A stretch of DNA of 64,000 nucleotides from Neoarius graeffei (taxonomy: Eukaryota; Chordata; Actinopteri; Siluriformes; Ariidae). A program made the position numbers and the translations under genes. Position 1 is the stretch's first letter. Each line of letters begins with the position of its first letter. Below, in pieces: positions 10,718-20,433 of the stretch. The DNA lies in contig NC_083570.1 of NCBI RefSeq assembly GCF_027579695.1, positions 97,472,963 to 97,536,962 on the forward strand. The letters run 5' to 3'. The notes under the pieces are model-generated. The model made no database searches. It was given only the letters and a program-made list of their open reading frames with translations, and was not told the DNA's origin.

Positions 10718-11173
10718 GCCGTACTTGGTACCTTAATATTTATAGTTTGGTTTAGGGTACCAACTTCATATTTTGTGCATTTGCTAATCAAAACAAGCTC
10801 TTTCCAGTGGTATAATTGTTTTTATGATAGACCTTGTCATACATTTGTAATATGCATTTGAATTATAGGCGCAAAATGTTTTTTTTTTATTTTTAAAGCC
10901 TAATAAATCAGAAAGTTTGATTTCTTTTGAACACATTACCTAGTTGCCTAAAGAGTACTATAACATGAGTAATAAATAAGAAAATTTGAAAGATCTGGTG
11001 TGCTTTAATGTGGAGATATGGGGCGTCAAAGTTGCTCCAAAGCACATTTTTTTGTGATTTTCAGCAAGCCATAACTTGGCAAATATTGAACTGTGAACTT
11101 TCTATTTTAGTATTTAAAGGCATCTGGTATTGAAGAACAGTCCTTGAAAATTTCATGCATCTTGCATGAATAG
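10681..11173 (-). repeat. Right inverted arm
   Basis: Begins ATGCCTTAAAACAGC and ends CTTGCATGAATAG. It is the complement of the left arm and ends exactly where the TGTACACACACGAGC minisatellite begins. Confidence 0.9.
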
Positions 11174-13363
11174 TGTACACACACGAGCACACTCATTCAC
11201 TCACACGCACACACTCATTCACTCACACACACACTCATTCACTCACACGCGTGCACACTCATTCACTCATACACTCACTCGCGTGCACACTCATACACAC
11301 TCACTCACACGCGCATGCGCACACACACATTCACTCATACACACTCACGCACATGCGCACACACTCTCATTCACTCATACACACACGAGCATGTGCGCAC
11401 ACTCATTCACTCATACACACTCACGCGCATGTGCGCACACTCATTCACTCATACACACTCACTCACGCGCATGCGCACACACTCTCATTCACTCATACAC
11501 ACTCACTCACGCGCATGCGCGCACACTCATTCACTCATACACACTCACTCACGCGCATGCACACACACTCATTCACTCATACACACTCACTCACACGCAT
11601 GCGCGCACTCTCATTCACTCATACACACTCACGCGCATGCGCGCACACTCTCATTCACTCATACACACTCACTCACGGGCATGCACACACACTCATTCAC
11701 TCATACACACTCACTCACACGCATGCGCGCACTCTCATTCACTCACACACTCACGCGCATGTGCGCACACTCATTCACTCATACACACTCACTCATGCGC
11801 ATGCGCACACACTCTCATTCACTCATACACACTCACGCGCATGCACACACACTCATTCACTCATACACACTCACTCACGCGCATGCGCGCACACTCTCAT
11901 TCACTCATACACACACACGCATGCGCGCACACTCTCATTCACTCATACACACTCACGCGCATGCGCACACACTCTCATTCACTCATACACACTCACTCAC
12001 GCGCATGCGCGAACACTCTCATTCACTCATACACACTCACTCACGCGCATGCACGCACACTCTCATTCACTCATACACACTCACTCACGCGCATGCGCGC
12101 ACACTCTCATTCACTCATACACACTCACTCGCGCATGCGCGCACACTCATTCACTCATACACACTCACTCATGCGCATGCGCACACACTCTCATTCACTC
12201 ATACACACTCACTCACGCGCATGCGCACACACTCATTCACTCATACACACACTCACGCGCATGCGCGAACACTCTCATTCACTCATACACACTCACTCAC
12301 GCGCATGCGCACACACTCTCATTCACTCATACACACTCACTCACACGCGCATGCGCACACACTCTCATTCACTCATACACACTCACACGCGCATGCGCGC
12401 GCACACTCATTCACTCATACACACTCACTCACGCGCATGCGCACACACTCTCATTCACTCATACACACTCACTCACGCGCATGCGCACACACTCTCATTC
12501 ACTCATACACACTCACTCACGCGCATGCGCGCACACTCATTCACTCACACACTCACTCACGCGCATGCGCGCACACTCTTATTCACTCATACACACACTC
12601 ACGCGCATGCGCACACACTCTCATTCACTCATACACACTCACGCGCACACACTCTCATTCACTCATGCGCGCACACTCATTCACTCATACACACTCACTC
12701 ACACGCGCATGCGCACACACTCTCATTCACTCATACACACTCACTCACACGCGCATGCGCACACACTCATTCACTCATACACACTCACTCACACGCGCAT
12801 TCGCACACACTCTCATTCACTCATACACACTCACTCGCGCATGCGCGCGCACACTCATTCACTCATACACACTCACACGTGCATGCGCACACACTCATTC
12901 ACTCATACACGCTCACGCGCATGCGCACACACTCATTCACTCATACACACTCACTCACACGCGCATGCGCACACACTCATTCACTCATACACACTCACTC
13001 ACACGCGCATGCACACACACTCTCATTCACTCATGCACACTCTCATTCACTCATACACACTCACGCGCATGCGCACACACTCTCATTCACTCATACACAC
13101 TCACACGCGCATGTGCGCACACTCATTCACTCACACGCGCTCTCAATCACACTCTCACACTCTTATTTACTCTCTCTCTCTCACACACACACACTCACTC
13201 ACTCACGCACTTACTCTCTCACACACACTCATGTTCTCTCACTCACTTACACTCTCTCACACCCACACTCACTCTCTCACCTCACACATGCATGCGTGCG
13301 TGCGTGCGTGCGCACACACACACTCTCATTCACTCATACACACGCATGCGCGCACACTCATTC
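11174..13363 (+). repeat. CA-rich minisatellite, 2.2 kb
   Basis: Irregular tandem array built from ACTCATTCACTCATACAC, CACTCACTCACG and CGCATGCGCAC blocks, with composite units of about 35-50 bp. The right end degrades into CTCT and CACA runs. All three forward frames are open for more than 700 codons only because the array lacks TAA, TAG and TGA; this is not a gene. Each unit carries an alternating purine-pyrimidine GCGCATGCGC core. Confidence 0.9.
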
Positions 13364-13584
13364 AAGGCAAGGCAAGTTTATTTATATAGCACATTTCATA
13401 CACAGTGGCAGTTCAATGTGCTTTACAGAAGTAAAAGCAGAACAGTAAACAATAGAAAATAAAATTACATAAAATAATTGGGGAAGAAAAATAATAAGAA
13501 TTAAACAATAGTAGAAATAAAATAATAAAATGAAATAAAGTTAATCAGCCTCAAGATTAATTATTATTATGGGTTTAACTCATA

Positions 13585-13825
13585 AAGCGCGCTCTTCCCG
13601 TGGCTCTTCCACGAGGATCACCAAAAATCATCCCACAGAGAAAATCTACGAGGATCACAAATATCACATAAAGCGCGCTCTTCCCGTGGCTCTTCCACGA
13701 GGATCACCAAAAATCGTCCCGCAGACACAATCTACGAGGATCACCAAATAAAATCATCCTGCAGACAAAATCTACGAGGATCACCAAAAATCATCCCGCA
13801 GACAAAATCTACGAGGATCACAGTA
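13585..13825. repeat. Short tandem repeat in the LINE 3' UTR
   Basis: Four to five imperfect copies of a unit containing CTACGAGGATCACCAAA and ATCATCCCGCAGACA. A longer unit with GCGCTCTTCCCGTGG is present twice. The small + strand ORF here is repeat-derived. Confidence 0.7.
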
Positions 13826-13898
13826 ACAAAGAATTAAAGTAAAAGTAAAATCATTAAAATCAAAATTAAAAGAAATTATGTTAAAGGAAATTAATTAC

Positions 13899-15553
13899 TT
13901 AGGTAAAAATTAATGAAGTGAAAGCATCTGAAAACAGCTTTGTCTTGAGCCTGGATTTAAAACTAACAACAGTGGGAGCATTTTTGATCTCATCTGGAAG
14001 TTGGTTCCAAAGCTTAGCAGCATAGCAACTAAAGGCTGCTTCACCACACTTCGTTTTGACAGCTGGTATTACTAGCAAGTTTTTCTCCTGTGACCTTAGA
14101 GACCTAGTTGGTGCATATAATTGAAACATATCCAGTAGGTAGCTGGGTCCCATCCCATTTAATGTTTTAAATAGAAGAAGTAGTGCTTTAAAGTCAATTC
14201 TATAGCTCACTGGGAGCCAGTGCAGAGACCTTAGGATTGGAGTGATATGGACTACCCTTTTTGTTCTTGTAAGAACCCTTGCTGCTGCATTTTGGATTAG
14301 TTGAAGCTCTTTGATGGTCTTTTTTGGAAGACCTGTGAAAAGGCTACTGCAGTAATCAGCCCTACTGTAGATGAAAGCATGAATAAGTTTTTCTAGATCA
14401 TGTTTTGACATGAGACCCCTGAGTTTAGAAATGTTTTTTAGGTGATAGAATGCAGACTTTTTTACCACTTTCATATGACTGTTGAAGTTAAGTTCGCTGT
14501 CAATAAGGACACCAAGGTTTTTGACAGTATCCTTTGCTTTAAGCCCCTTAGTTTCAAGAACAGTGGCAATCCTAAGCCTTTCCTCCTTTTTGCCAAATAT
14601 AATTGCTTCAGTTTTATCTGCGTTCAGCTGAAGAAAATTGTGAGACATCCATTTGTTAATTTGGTCAATGCATCTATGAAGAGACTCAAGAGGGGCATAG
14701 TCATTAGGTGACATAGCTAAGTAAAGCTGAGTGTCATCTGCATAGCTATGGAAGTTTATTGAGTTATTCTTAATAATTTGTCCAAGTGGGAGCATATAAA
14801 GGTTGAATAGTAATGGTCCCAGGATTGAGCCCTGGGGAACCCCACAGTTCAAGGACACGGGTGATGAACTGTGGCCTCCAATGGCCACATAAAAAAATCT
14901 TTGTTGTAGGTAAGATTTTAACCAGTTGATTACTATACCAGTAAATCCAACCCAATGCTCCAGTCGATGTAACAGTATGGAATGATCTACCATGTCAAAT
15001 GCAGCACTCAAGTCTAAAAGCACCAAGACTGATGTTTTACCAGCATCAGAATTAAAACGTAGGTCATTCATGACTTTAGTAAGAGCTGTTTCAGTGCTAT
15101 GATTGGCACGAAAACCTGACTGAAACTTATCAAAACATCCGTTTAATGTCAGGAAGGCAGTTAATTGATTAAAAACAATTTTTTCAATTATTTTACCAAC
15201 GAATGGCAAATTGGATATGGGTCTGCAGTTGTTGAGTACTGAGACATCCAGGTTATTCTTTTTCAGTAGGGGTTTTACAACCGCTTTTTTCAGAGATGAA
15301 GGAAACATGCCAGTTCATAAGGAGGTGTTGATAATCTGAAGTACCTCGTCTGATATTAGGTGAAGAACAGATTTGAAAAAGACTGTAGGTAAAATGTCCA
15401 GTTCAGATGTGGAGGAGCTGAGACTTTGTACTGTTTTTCTCAGAGTCTCAACATCAATTAAACTAAATGTTGACATTGTATTACGACCCCCTCTCTTGTT
15501 ATCCAATGGTTCCAGATTTTGAAGTGTTTGCACCTGTGTGGCTATATTCATAC
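13899..15553 (-). pseudogene. LINE reverse transcriptase
   Basis: A 469-codon open frame (13,899-15,308) contains the RT core: 'LLDLSAAFDMVD' (about residues 97-108), 'GVPQGSILGP' (156-165) and the catalytic 'SYADDTQLY' (188-196). The thumb and the conserved C-terminal 'LHWLPVSYRIDFK' and 'AAKLWNQLPDEIK' blocks typical of fish L2-like LINEs follow. Upstream the same frame continues through one in-frame TGA (15,315-15,317) into 'SSSTSELDILPTVFFKSVL', then meets the hAT insertion. It would have copied LINE RNA at the target site. The catalytic YADD is intact, but the protein cannot be made whole. Confidence 0.85.
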
Positions 15554-15561
15554 GTATTTTA

Positions 15562-16540
15562 TAGGGCTGTAACGATATGCGTATCGAAATCGAAATACGC
15601 AGAGCCACGATCCGTATCGCGATACAAGAAGGCAGAATCGCGGTACACCCTTTCAAACTTCTCCTCAGCCCAAAAACAGAGGCGCTTCCAAACTTCAATT
15701 TATGAATACTTTACTTTTTATTTAAATTACATTTTAAACTTACTTAAATTACTTTTATTTTTTTATATCTATTAGTAAGTCGTTTTTTCGCCGACCTGCG
15801 ACAATCTTCTGCGAGTCACGCAACGTCCACACTCGCCACTGGCAGAGCATTCATTTCTTTTAAGCGGTTGCCATTCTGGTTGCGATGCGGGGAGCGAATC
15901 TGTAAACAAGCAGCTCATTGGCTGGCTAGGTGTGCCACAAGCCAATCACAATCACTTGACCGGAAAGGCATGCAGTGTTGCCAGATTGGGCAGGTTTAGG
16001 TGCTTTTTGGCTGGTTTTGAACATATTTTGGGGTGGAAAACGTTAGCAATATCTGGCAACACTGAAGGCATGTCTGCTTGGGCGGAAGCCTTCTGCGGCA
16101 GTTACATTTTGACACGCGAGCAATGTTTCACCATAAAAATTCCGTAATTTCCATCTGTTTTCCGCGATCACAGAAAATCATTGGCCCTATGAGAGTGAGA
16201 GAGCCACCCCCCCAAAAAAAAATCTTAACGGATTTACACGATTTGGAAAAATGACTTTTTCAGAACCGAAAAAAACAGAGCTTCCGGCTCAACAGTATTA
16301 TTTTGAGAAATAAAACAATCTTTGGATATACATTTGTTCATTTTTGCATACATATTACTCATTCTCTGCAGTGGTCTGAATTATTTGTTATTAAATAGTT
16401 AATGTAAGTAAGTAAATGTTAATAAGTCAAATTTACTACTTTAAAAAAACATTTTAAAAAAAATCGTGGGCGTATCGAATCGTGGGTCAAAAATCGCGAT
16501 ACGAATCGAATCGTGAGTTGGGTGTATCGTTACAGCCCTA
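15562..16540. mobile_element. hAT element inside the LINE (979 bp)
   Basis: The ends TAGGGCTGTAACGATA and TATCGTTACAGCCCTA are perfect inverted repeats, flanked by the 8-bp duplication GTATTTTA (15,554-15,561 and 16,541-16,548). Subterminal regions are rich in CGAATCG and GTATCG words. There is no transposase frame, and a second MITE is nested at 15,973-16,064. Confidence 0.9.
15973..16064. mobile_element. 92-bp hAT MITE
   Basis: Inverted ends CAGTGTTGCCAGAT and ATCTGGCAACACTG with perfect 8-bp duplication AAGGCATG (15,965-15,972 and 16,065-16,072). It is among the shortest possible hAT derivatives and is nested at third level: LINE, then hAT, then MITE. Confidence 0.9.
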
Positions 16541-16548
16541 GTATTTTA

Positions 16549-17306
16549 TCAATCTTTCCTTTGAAAAAAGATGCAAAGTCGTTGCATGTATTAACTGAGA
16601 GAAATTCAGAAGGCATTTGTTTTGATGGGTTTGTTAGCTTTTCAACTGTAGAAAATAGCACACGGGCATTGTTGATATTCCTATTAATAATGTCAGCAAA
16701 AAAAGACTGTCTTGCTTTAGAAATTTCTAAGTTGTATTTACATAACATCCCTTTGTAGAGTTGATAATGAATCTGGAGTTTAGATTTACGCCATTTTCTT
16801 TCAGACTTTCTATATTCCCTCTTTAACATTTTAACTGCTGGATTTAGTTTCCAGGGTGCTTTTCCTTTGTCTATGACTCTTTTGGTTTTAAAAGGAGCAA
16901 TAGCATCCATAATATGATTCATTCTTGAATTAAAAATTTCCATTAGATCATCTGCACAATCTGAAGATTGACATGGGAGTTCTGAGAGTGCCTGCTCAAA
17001 AAGAGCTGCTGTGCCATTGGTAATTACCCTCTTTTTTACAGTCACAGAGTTGTTTTGAAAGTGAGGGGAAATGGAAACATCAAAGAAAACACAGAAATGA
17101 TCAGATATACCCAGGTCCATGACACTAGTAGATACATTAAGACCCTTAGTGATGACAAGGTCGAGGGTGTGGCCATGGGAGTGTGTTGGCCCTTGTACAT
17201 ATTGTGTTAGGTTGAAGGCATCAATCAGTGTAAGAAATTCATTTGCATGTGTTATCTGGATTATCAACATGGAAATTAAAATCCCCAGAAATAATAAGAT
17301 TGTCAA
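16549..17306 (-). pseudogene. LINE ORF2: endonuclease end and linker
   Basis: This frame carries the end of the endonuclease: 'LTQYVQGPTHSHGHTLDLV' and 'DLGISDHFCVFF', the latter with the terminal SDH catalytic motif. A basic linker leads toward the RT and contains 'KAPWKLNPAVKMLKREYRK'. It is offset by one base from the upstream endonuclease frame, so a single-base indel lies near 17,250-17,280. It ends at the hAT duplication. Confidence 0.8.
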
Positions 17307-17841
17307 ACTCTAAACAAATATTTGACAACAGTTCCCCAAACTCCTCTAGGAACAGTGGTGCAGAAAGTCTTGGTGGTCTGTAAATAGTCAACACTAATAT
17401 GTTAGAAGAACATTTTAGGATTGCACTTAGGTATTCAAAAGATGTAAAATCACCAAGAGTTGTCTGTTTGTACTGAAAACATGCCTTGTATATATTTGCT
17501 ATTCCTCCTCCCCGTTTATTGGCTCTTCCAACACTCATGAAATCAAAGAGTGGGGGAGTTGCTTCAATAAGAGTAATAGAGCTACTTGATTGTTCAAGCC
17601 AAGTTTCAGTAAGAAGCATAAAATCCAGTTTGTGTGTACCGATGAAGTCATTAATTAAAAAAGGCTTATTAAGTGATCTTACATTCTGAAGAGCTAGTTT
17701 TACAGTGAATGTGGGGATAATTTCCACAGAAACATTCTGTGGTTGTTTTGGAACTGGAAGGAGATTTGACGAGTTTACCCCACTGATAGGATGAATAAGA
17801 ACACCTCTCCTTCTTGTTAGCACAGGAATAGAAAAGTACAT
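17239..17841 (-). pseudogene. LINE ORF2: endonuclease N-terminal part
   Basis: An exonuclease/endonuclease/phosphatase fold is shown by 'LALQNVRSLNKP' (Asn at about residue 53), 'LLTETWLEQ' (Glu79), 'GGGIA', 'IYRPPR' and 'ISGDFNFHVD'. It nicks target DNA in the retrotransposition reaction. The upstream frame is continuous with ORF1 except for in-frame stops. A frameshift follows the 'NFHVDNPDN' block. Confidence 0.85.
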
Positions 17842-17889
17842 CGTGGGTCCCAGCTTATTTTCAAAACTACCATCTGGACCCAGATTATA

Positions 17890-18465
17890 TCAGTTCGTTC
17901 CAACATGAAGGTCTTCACTGCTGCTGGTGAACTGTAGCTGTGCACATGGTCCTTGAGTCTTATCTGTAATCACAGGGGGAGGTGGTGCCCTCTGTTTCTT
18001 GGGTGCTGTGGCAGTTGGATATATCATTAGAGATTTTGGGGTACACAAGGCCTGACCATGAGACAGCTCTGTGTACGGTACTTGATTTGAGTGTCCTCTT
18101 GGGCTTGCCAAAGACACTCGGCTTAAAGACAATAGTCTCTCCATTTTCTCAGGAAAACGCAGTCTGGGGGGTGAAGGAGATACAGAGGGGCTTGGGGTTA
18201 CATCCACTGCTGTTGTTGGTGATTGCCTATTGCCAGTCTCAGGAGGTTGTGGTGATGCTTGTTTATCTGACTGTCTTTCTGATAGTTCTGCCAGCTTACC
18301 CGTTAGCTCAGATATCATGTTGCTAGCCTTGGAAAGTGACGGGGATGTGTGTGGTGATAGATCCACTCTCTGATCATTTTCCTGAACTGTACTGGGGGCA
18401 GATGAGTCAGCATGATCCTCTGTAGTTGCTGGGGGCTTAGTTGCCTTCGTTGGTGACAAGGAGTT
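17890..18465 (-). pseudogene. LINE linker region, proline/serine-rich
   Basis: About 190 codons of low-complexity, Pro/Ser/Thr-rich sequence with 'TPSPSVSPSPPRLRF' and 'APKKQRAPPPP'. It lies in the same reading frame as the ORF1 upstream, separated by TAA (18,466-18,468), and as the endonuclease downstream, separated by TGA (17,890-17,892). No enzymatic domain is visible. Confidence 0.6.
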
Positions 18466-19638
18466 TTACTTGAATCCATCAGAATGAGCGTTAGTCCCGC
18501 TTCTTTCTGCCTGCAGATTCACTGCTTGAGTTTGAACCTCAACAGTGTGTTTCCGTACTGTTTTTGAGCCTTTGTTGATGTCCCTGGGAGGTTCAGTTAG
18601 TACCCAAACACAGTTCGTATCAGTGTTGTTAGCTCCTTTCAGTGCAGCTACAGAGCGCTTATCAGAGAGTGTACCCAAGGTCGGCATGGAATGGTGGACA
18701 GAGTGTTGAAAATGGTCTGCCAAGACTTTGGCACCAGTCCAGCTGAGTTCTGTGCTATTTGGGCTGAAAAAGGCTTTGCGTTTCCAGAAAAGGTTAAAGT
18801 TGTCAATAAAATTAATGCCAGAGGAAAAACATATCTTTGCAAGCCAGGTGTTGAGACTGAGCAGTCGGGAAAACCTGTAATTGCCGATCACAGATCCTGG
18901 TAATGGACCACTGATAAAAAAAAAAGGCATTCCAAGTCCGTTTAGGGCAGAAAAAAGGTCTTTGAAAGATTTCCTCACAGTGAGCTGTTCCCTGAAAACA
19001 TCATTTGCTCCAACATGCACAATAATGCGTTTAATTGATTTGTAGTTTGACAGCATTTTTGAAATGTTGTCTGTAGTCTCTGAGATGGAAGCGTAAGGAA
19101 AACAGCACACAACCATGGACTCTCCTCCAATATTTTCCACAGTGAAATCACCCACAACAAGGGTTGTAGGATTAACAAGTGTTGGCGGCTGCTTTCTACC
19201 TCTACTGCGAGCTTTATTTTTGTTATTCAAATTCTGCCACTTTCTAGGAACTACTGGTTCCATGTCTGTAAGGCACTGAAATCTGTTCTGGAGTGTAATG
19301 GGCTGTGTATATCTGTAGTTTTCAGCCCGGTGGTATTCATAGACTGTAGGTTTGACGGCATCAGACCGCAATGGAGTTGAAGTTAATGCCCTTTTGTTTT
19401 TGGGTATAGCACCTTGTCTTTTCCAGCAATCAGTACTCACATTTTGCTTTGTGAAGTCAACCGATTCATCCAAGTTCCCATCATTCAGATGCTGAACATT
19501 CCCCGCATTCCCTTTAGCGGTATCGGCTGCCGGACTCCCTTCAATCCTTAATAGACGGGCATCAATCATAGATTCCAGGCTAGAAATTCTTTTTTCAAGC
19601 TCAGTCCATTTGTTACTAGAGTTCCTTGGTTTCCCCAT
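18466..19638 (-). pseudogene. LINE ORF1 with degenerate SGNH/esterase domain
   Basis: Begins MGKPRNSSNKWTELEKR, a short amphipathic coiled-coil-like start. Residues about 158-315 match the SGNH hydrolase fold found in ORF1 of CR1/L2 LINEs: 'TLVVGDFTVENI' at the nucleophile block, 'IIVHVGANDVFR' at the GxND block, 'FFISGPLPG', and 'RFSRLLSLNTWL'. The nucleophile Ser of GDS is replaced by Phe (GDF, 163-165). The C-terminal Asp/His block is eroded to 'SPNSTELSW', so esterase activity is not expected. The protein would have bound LINE RNA in the retrotransposition particle. It ends in TAA within a longer open frame. Confidence 0.75.
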
Positions 19639-19810
19639 TTTGCTATAATCCAGTCTTCTGTGTCAGTTTCTTTGTCTAACTTCTAGGTTATCTTGTTGAA
19701 TGGAAGTAAAAAGAAAGTAAATAAGAAAAAATAGAGAAATAGTGAAAAAAGCAGAAAAGAGAAGTTCAAGCAGGAGCAAAGCAAAAAGCGTCCTACTCGC
19801 TTGAGTAGTC

Positions 19811-20026
19811 CTCACACATTCACTCACACACACTCTCACATGCTCTCTCACTCACTCACACATGCTCTCATTCACACACACGCTCATTTACTCTCTCTCA
19901 CACACGCTCTCTCATTCACACATGCGCTCTTTTACTCTCTCTCACACACACGTATGCTCTCTCACTCACAAACAGATGCTCTCTCACTCACTCACTCACA
20001 GATGCTCTCTCACTCACTCACATTTA

Positions 20027-20077
<51 letters not shown>

Positions 20078-20126
20078 ATGCTCTCTCACTCACACACACA
20101 TGCTCTCTCACGCACTCACATTTACT

Positions 20127-20183
<57 letters not shown>

Positions 20184-20188
20184 GCGCC
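19811..20188 (+). repeat. CA/CTCT microsatellite
   Basis: Mixed (CACT)n and (CTCT)n followed by two pure (CA)n runs at about 20,040-20,074 and 20,130-20,182. It abuts the 5' end of the LINE. Forward ORFs here are repeat artefacts. Confidence 0.9.
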
Positions 20189-20433
20189 CTCTGGTTTCAT
20201 ATCCACACTGTCAGAAATATCCTTCACTGGAAGGTAAACTGTGTCTCTTTACCTTTAATCTCATGTGCCTTAAATCTTTTTAAAGGTCCAACAGGTAAAT
20301 AATATCCAAGTGTAACATGTGTATTAAAGGATGACAAATGATGAGACAGATTGTAAATTTCACTGACACAGATGTGGAAGAGACTGCTGCTACTTCCCCA
20401 AAATCCTGAAACTGCACCCGAGCACAGACCGTA

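Larger units (their letters stand above)
8740..11173 (-). mobile_element. Long-TIR DNA transposon with intact ORF
   Basis: Two arms of about 495 bp (8982-9479 and 10,681-11,173) are inverted copies differing at only about a dozen positions by eye. They flank a 393-codon ORF on the minus strand. The left side probably extends out to about 8740, but the matching right outer part is missing because the right arm runs straight into the CA-rich minisatellite. No target duplication can therefore be read. I could not assign the superfamily. Confidence 0.75.
13364..19805 (-). mobile_element. Near-full-length L2/CR1-type LINE, decayed
   Basis: Read on the minus strand it runs: 5' UTR (about 19,640-19,805), ORF1 with an SGNH hydrolase-like domain, linker, endonuclease, reverse transcriptase, and 3' UTR ending in AAATAAACTTGCCTTGCC repeats at 13,364. 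A 5'-truncated relative with the same 3' end sits at 42,958-43,846. Several in-frame stops and a frameshift show it is inactive. A hAT element (15,562-16,540) split the region between endonuclease and RT. Confidence 0.85.

Noticed and set aside
11166..13462. Three overlapping 700+ residue His/Ser/Thr-rich ORFs
   Set aside because: All three forward frames are open across a stop-free CA-rich minisatellite; this is low-complexity artefact.
19801..20302. His/Ser/Leu-rich ORFs
   Set aside because: Microsatellite translation artefacts.
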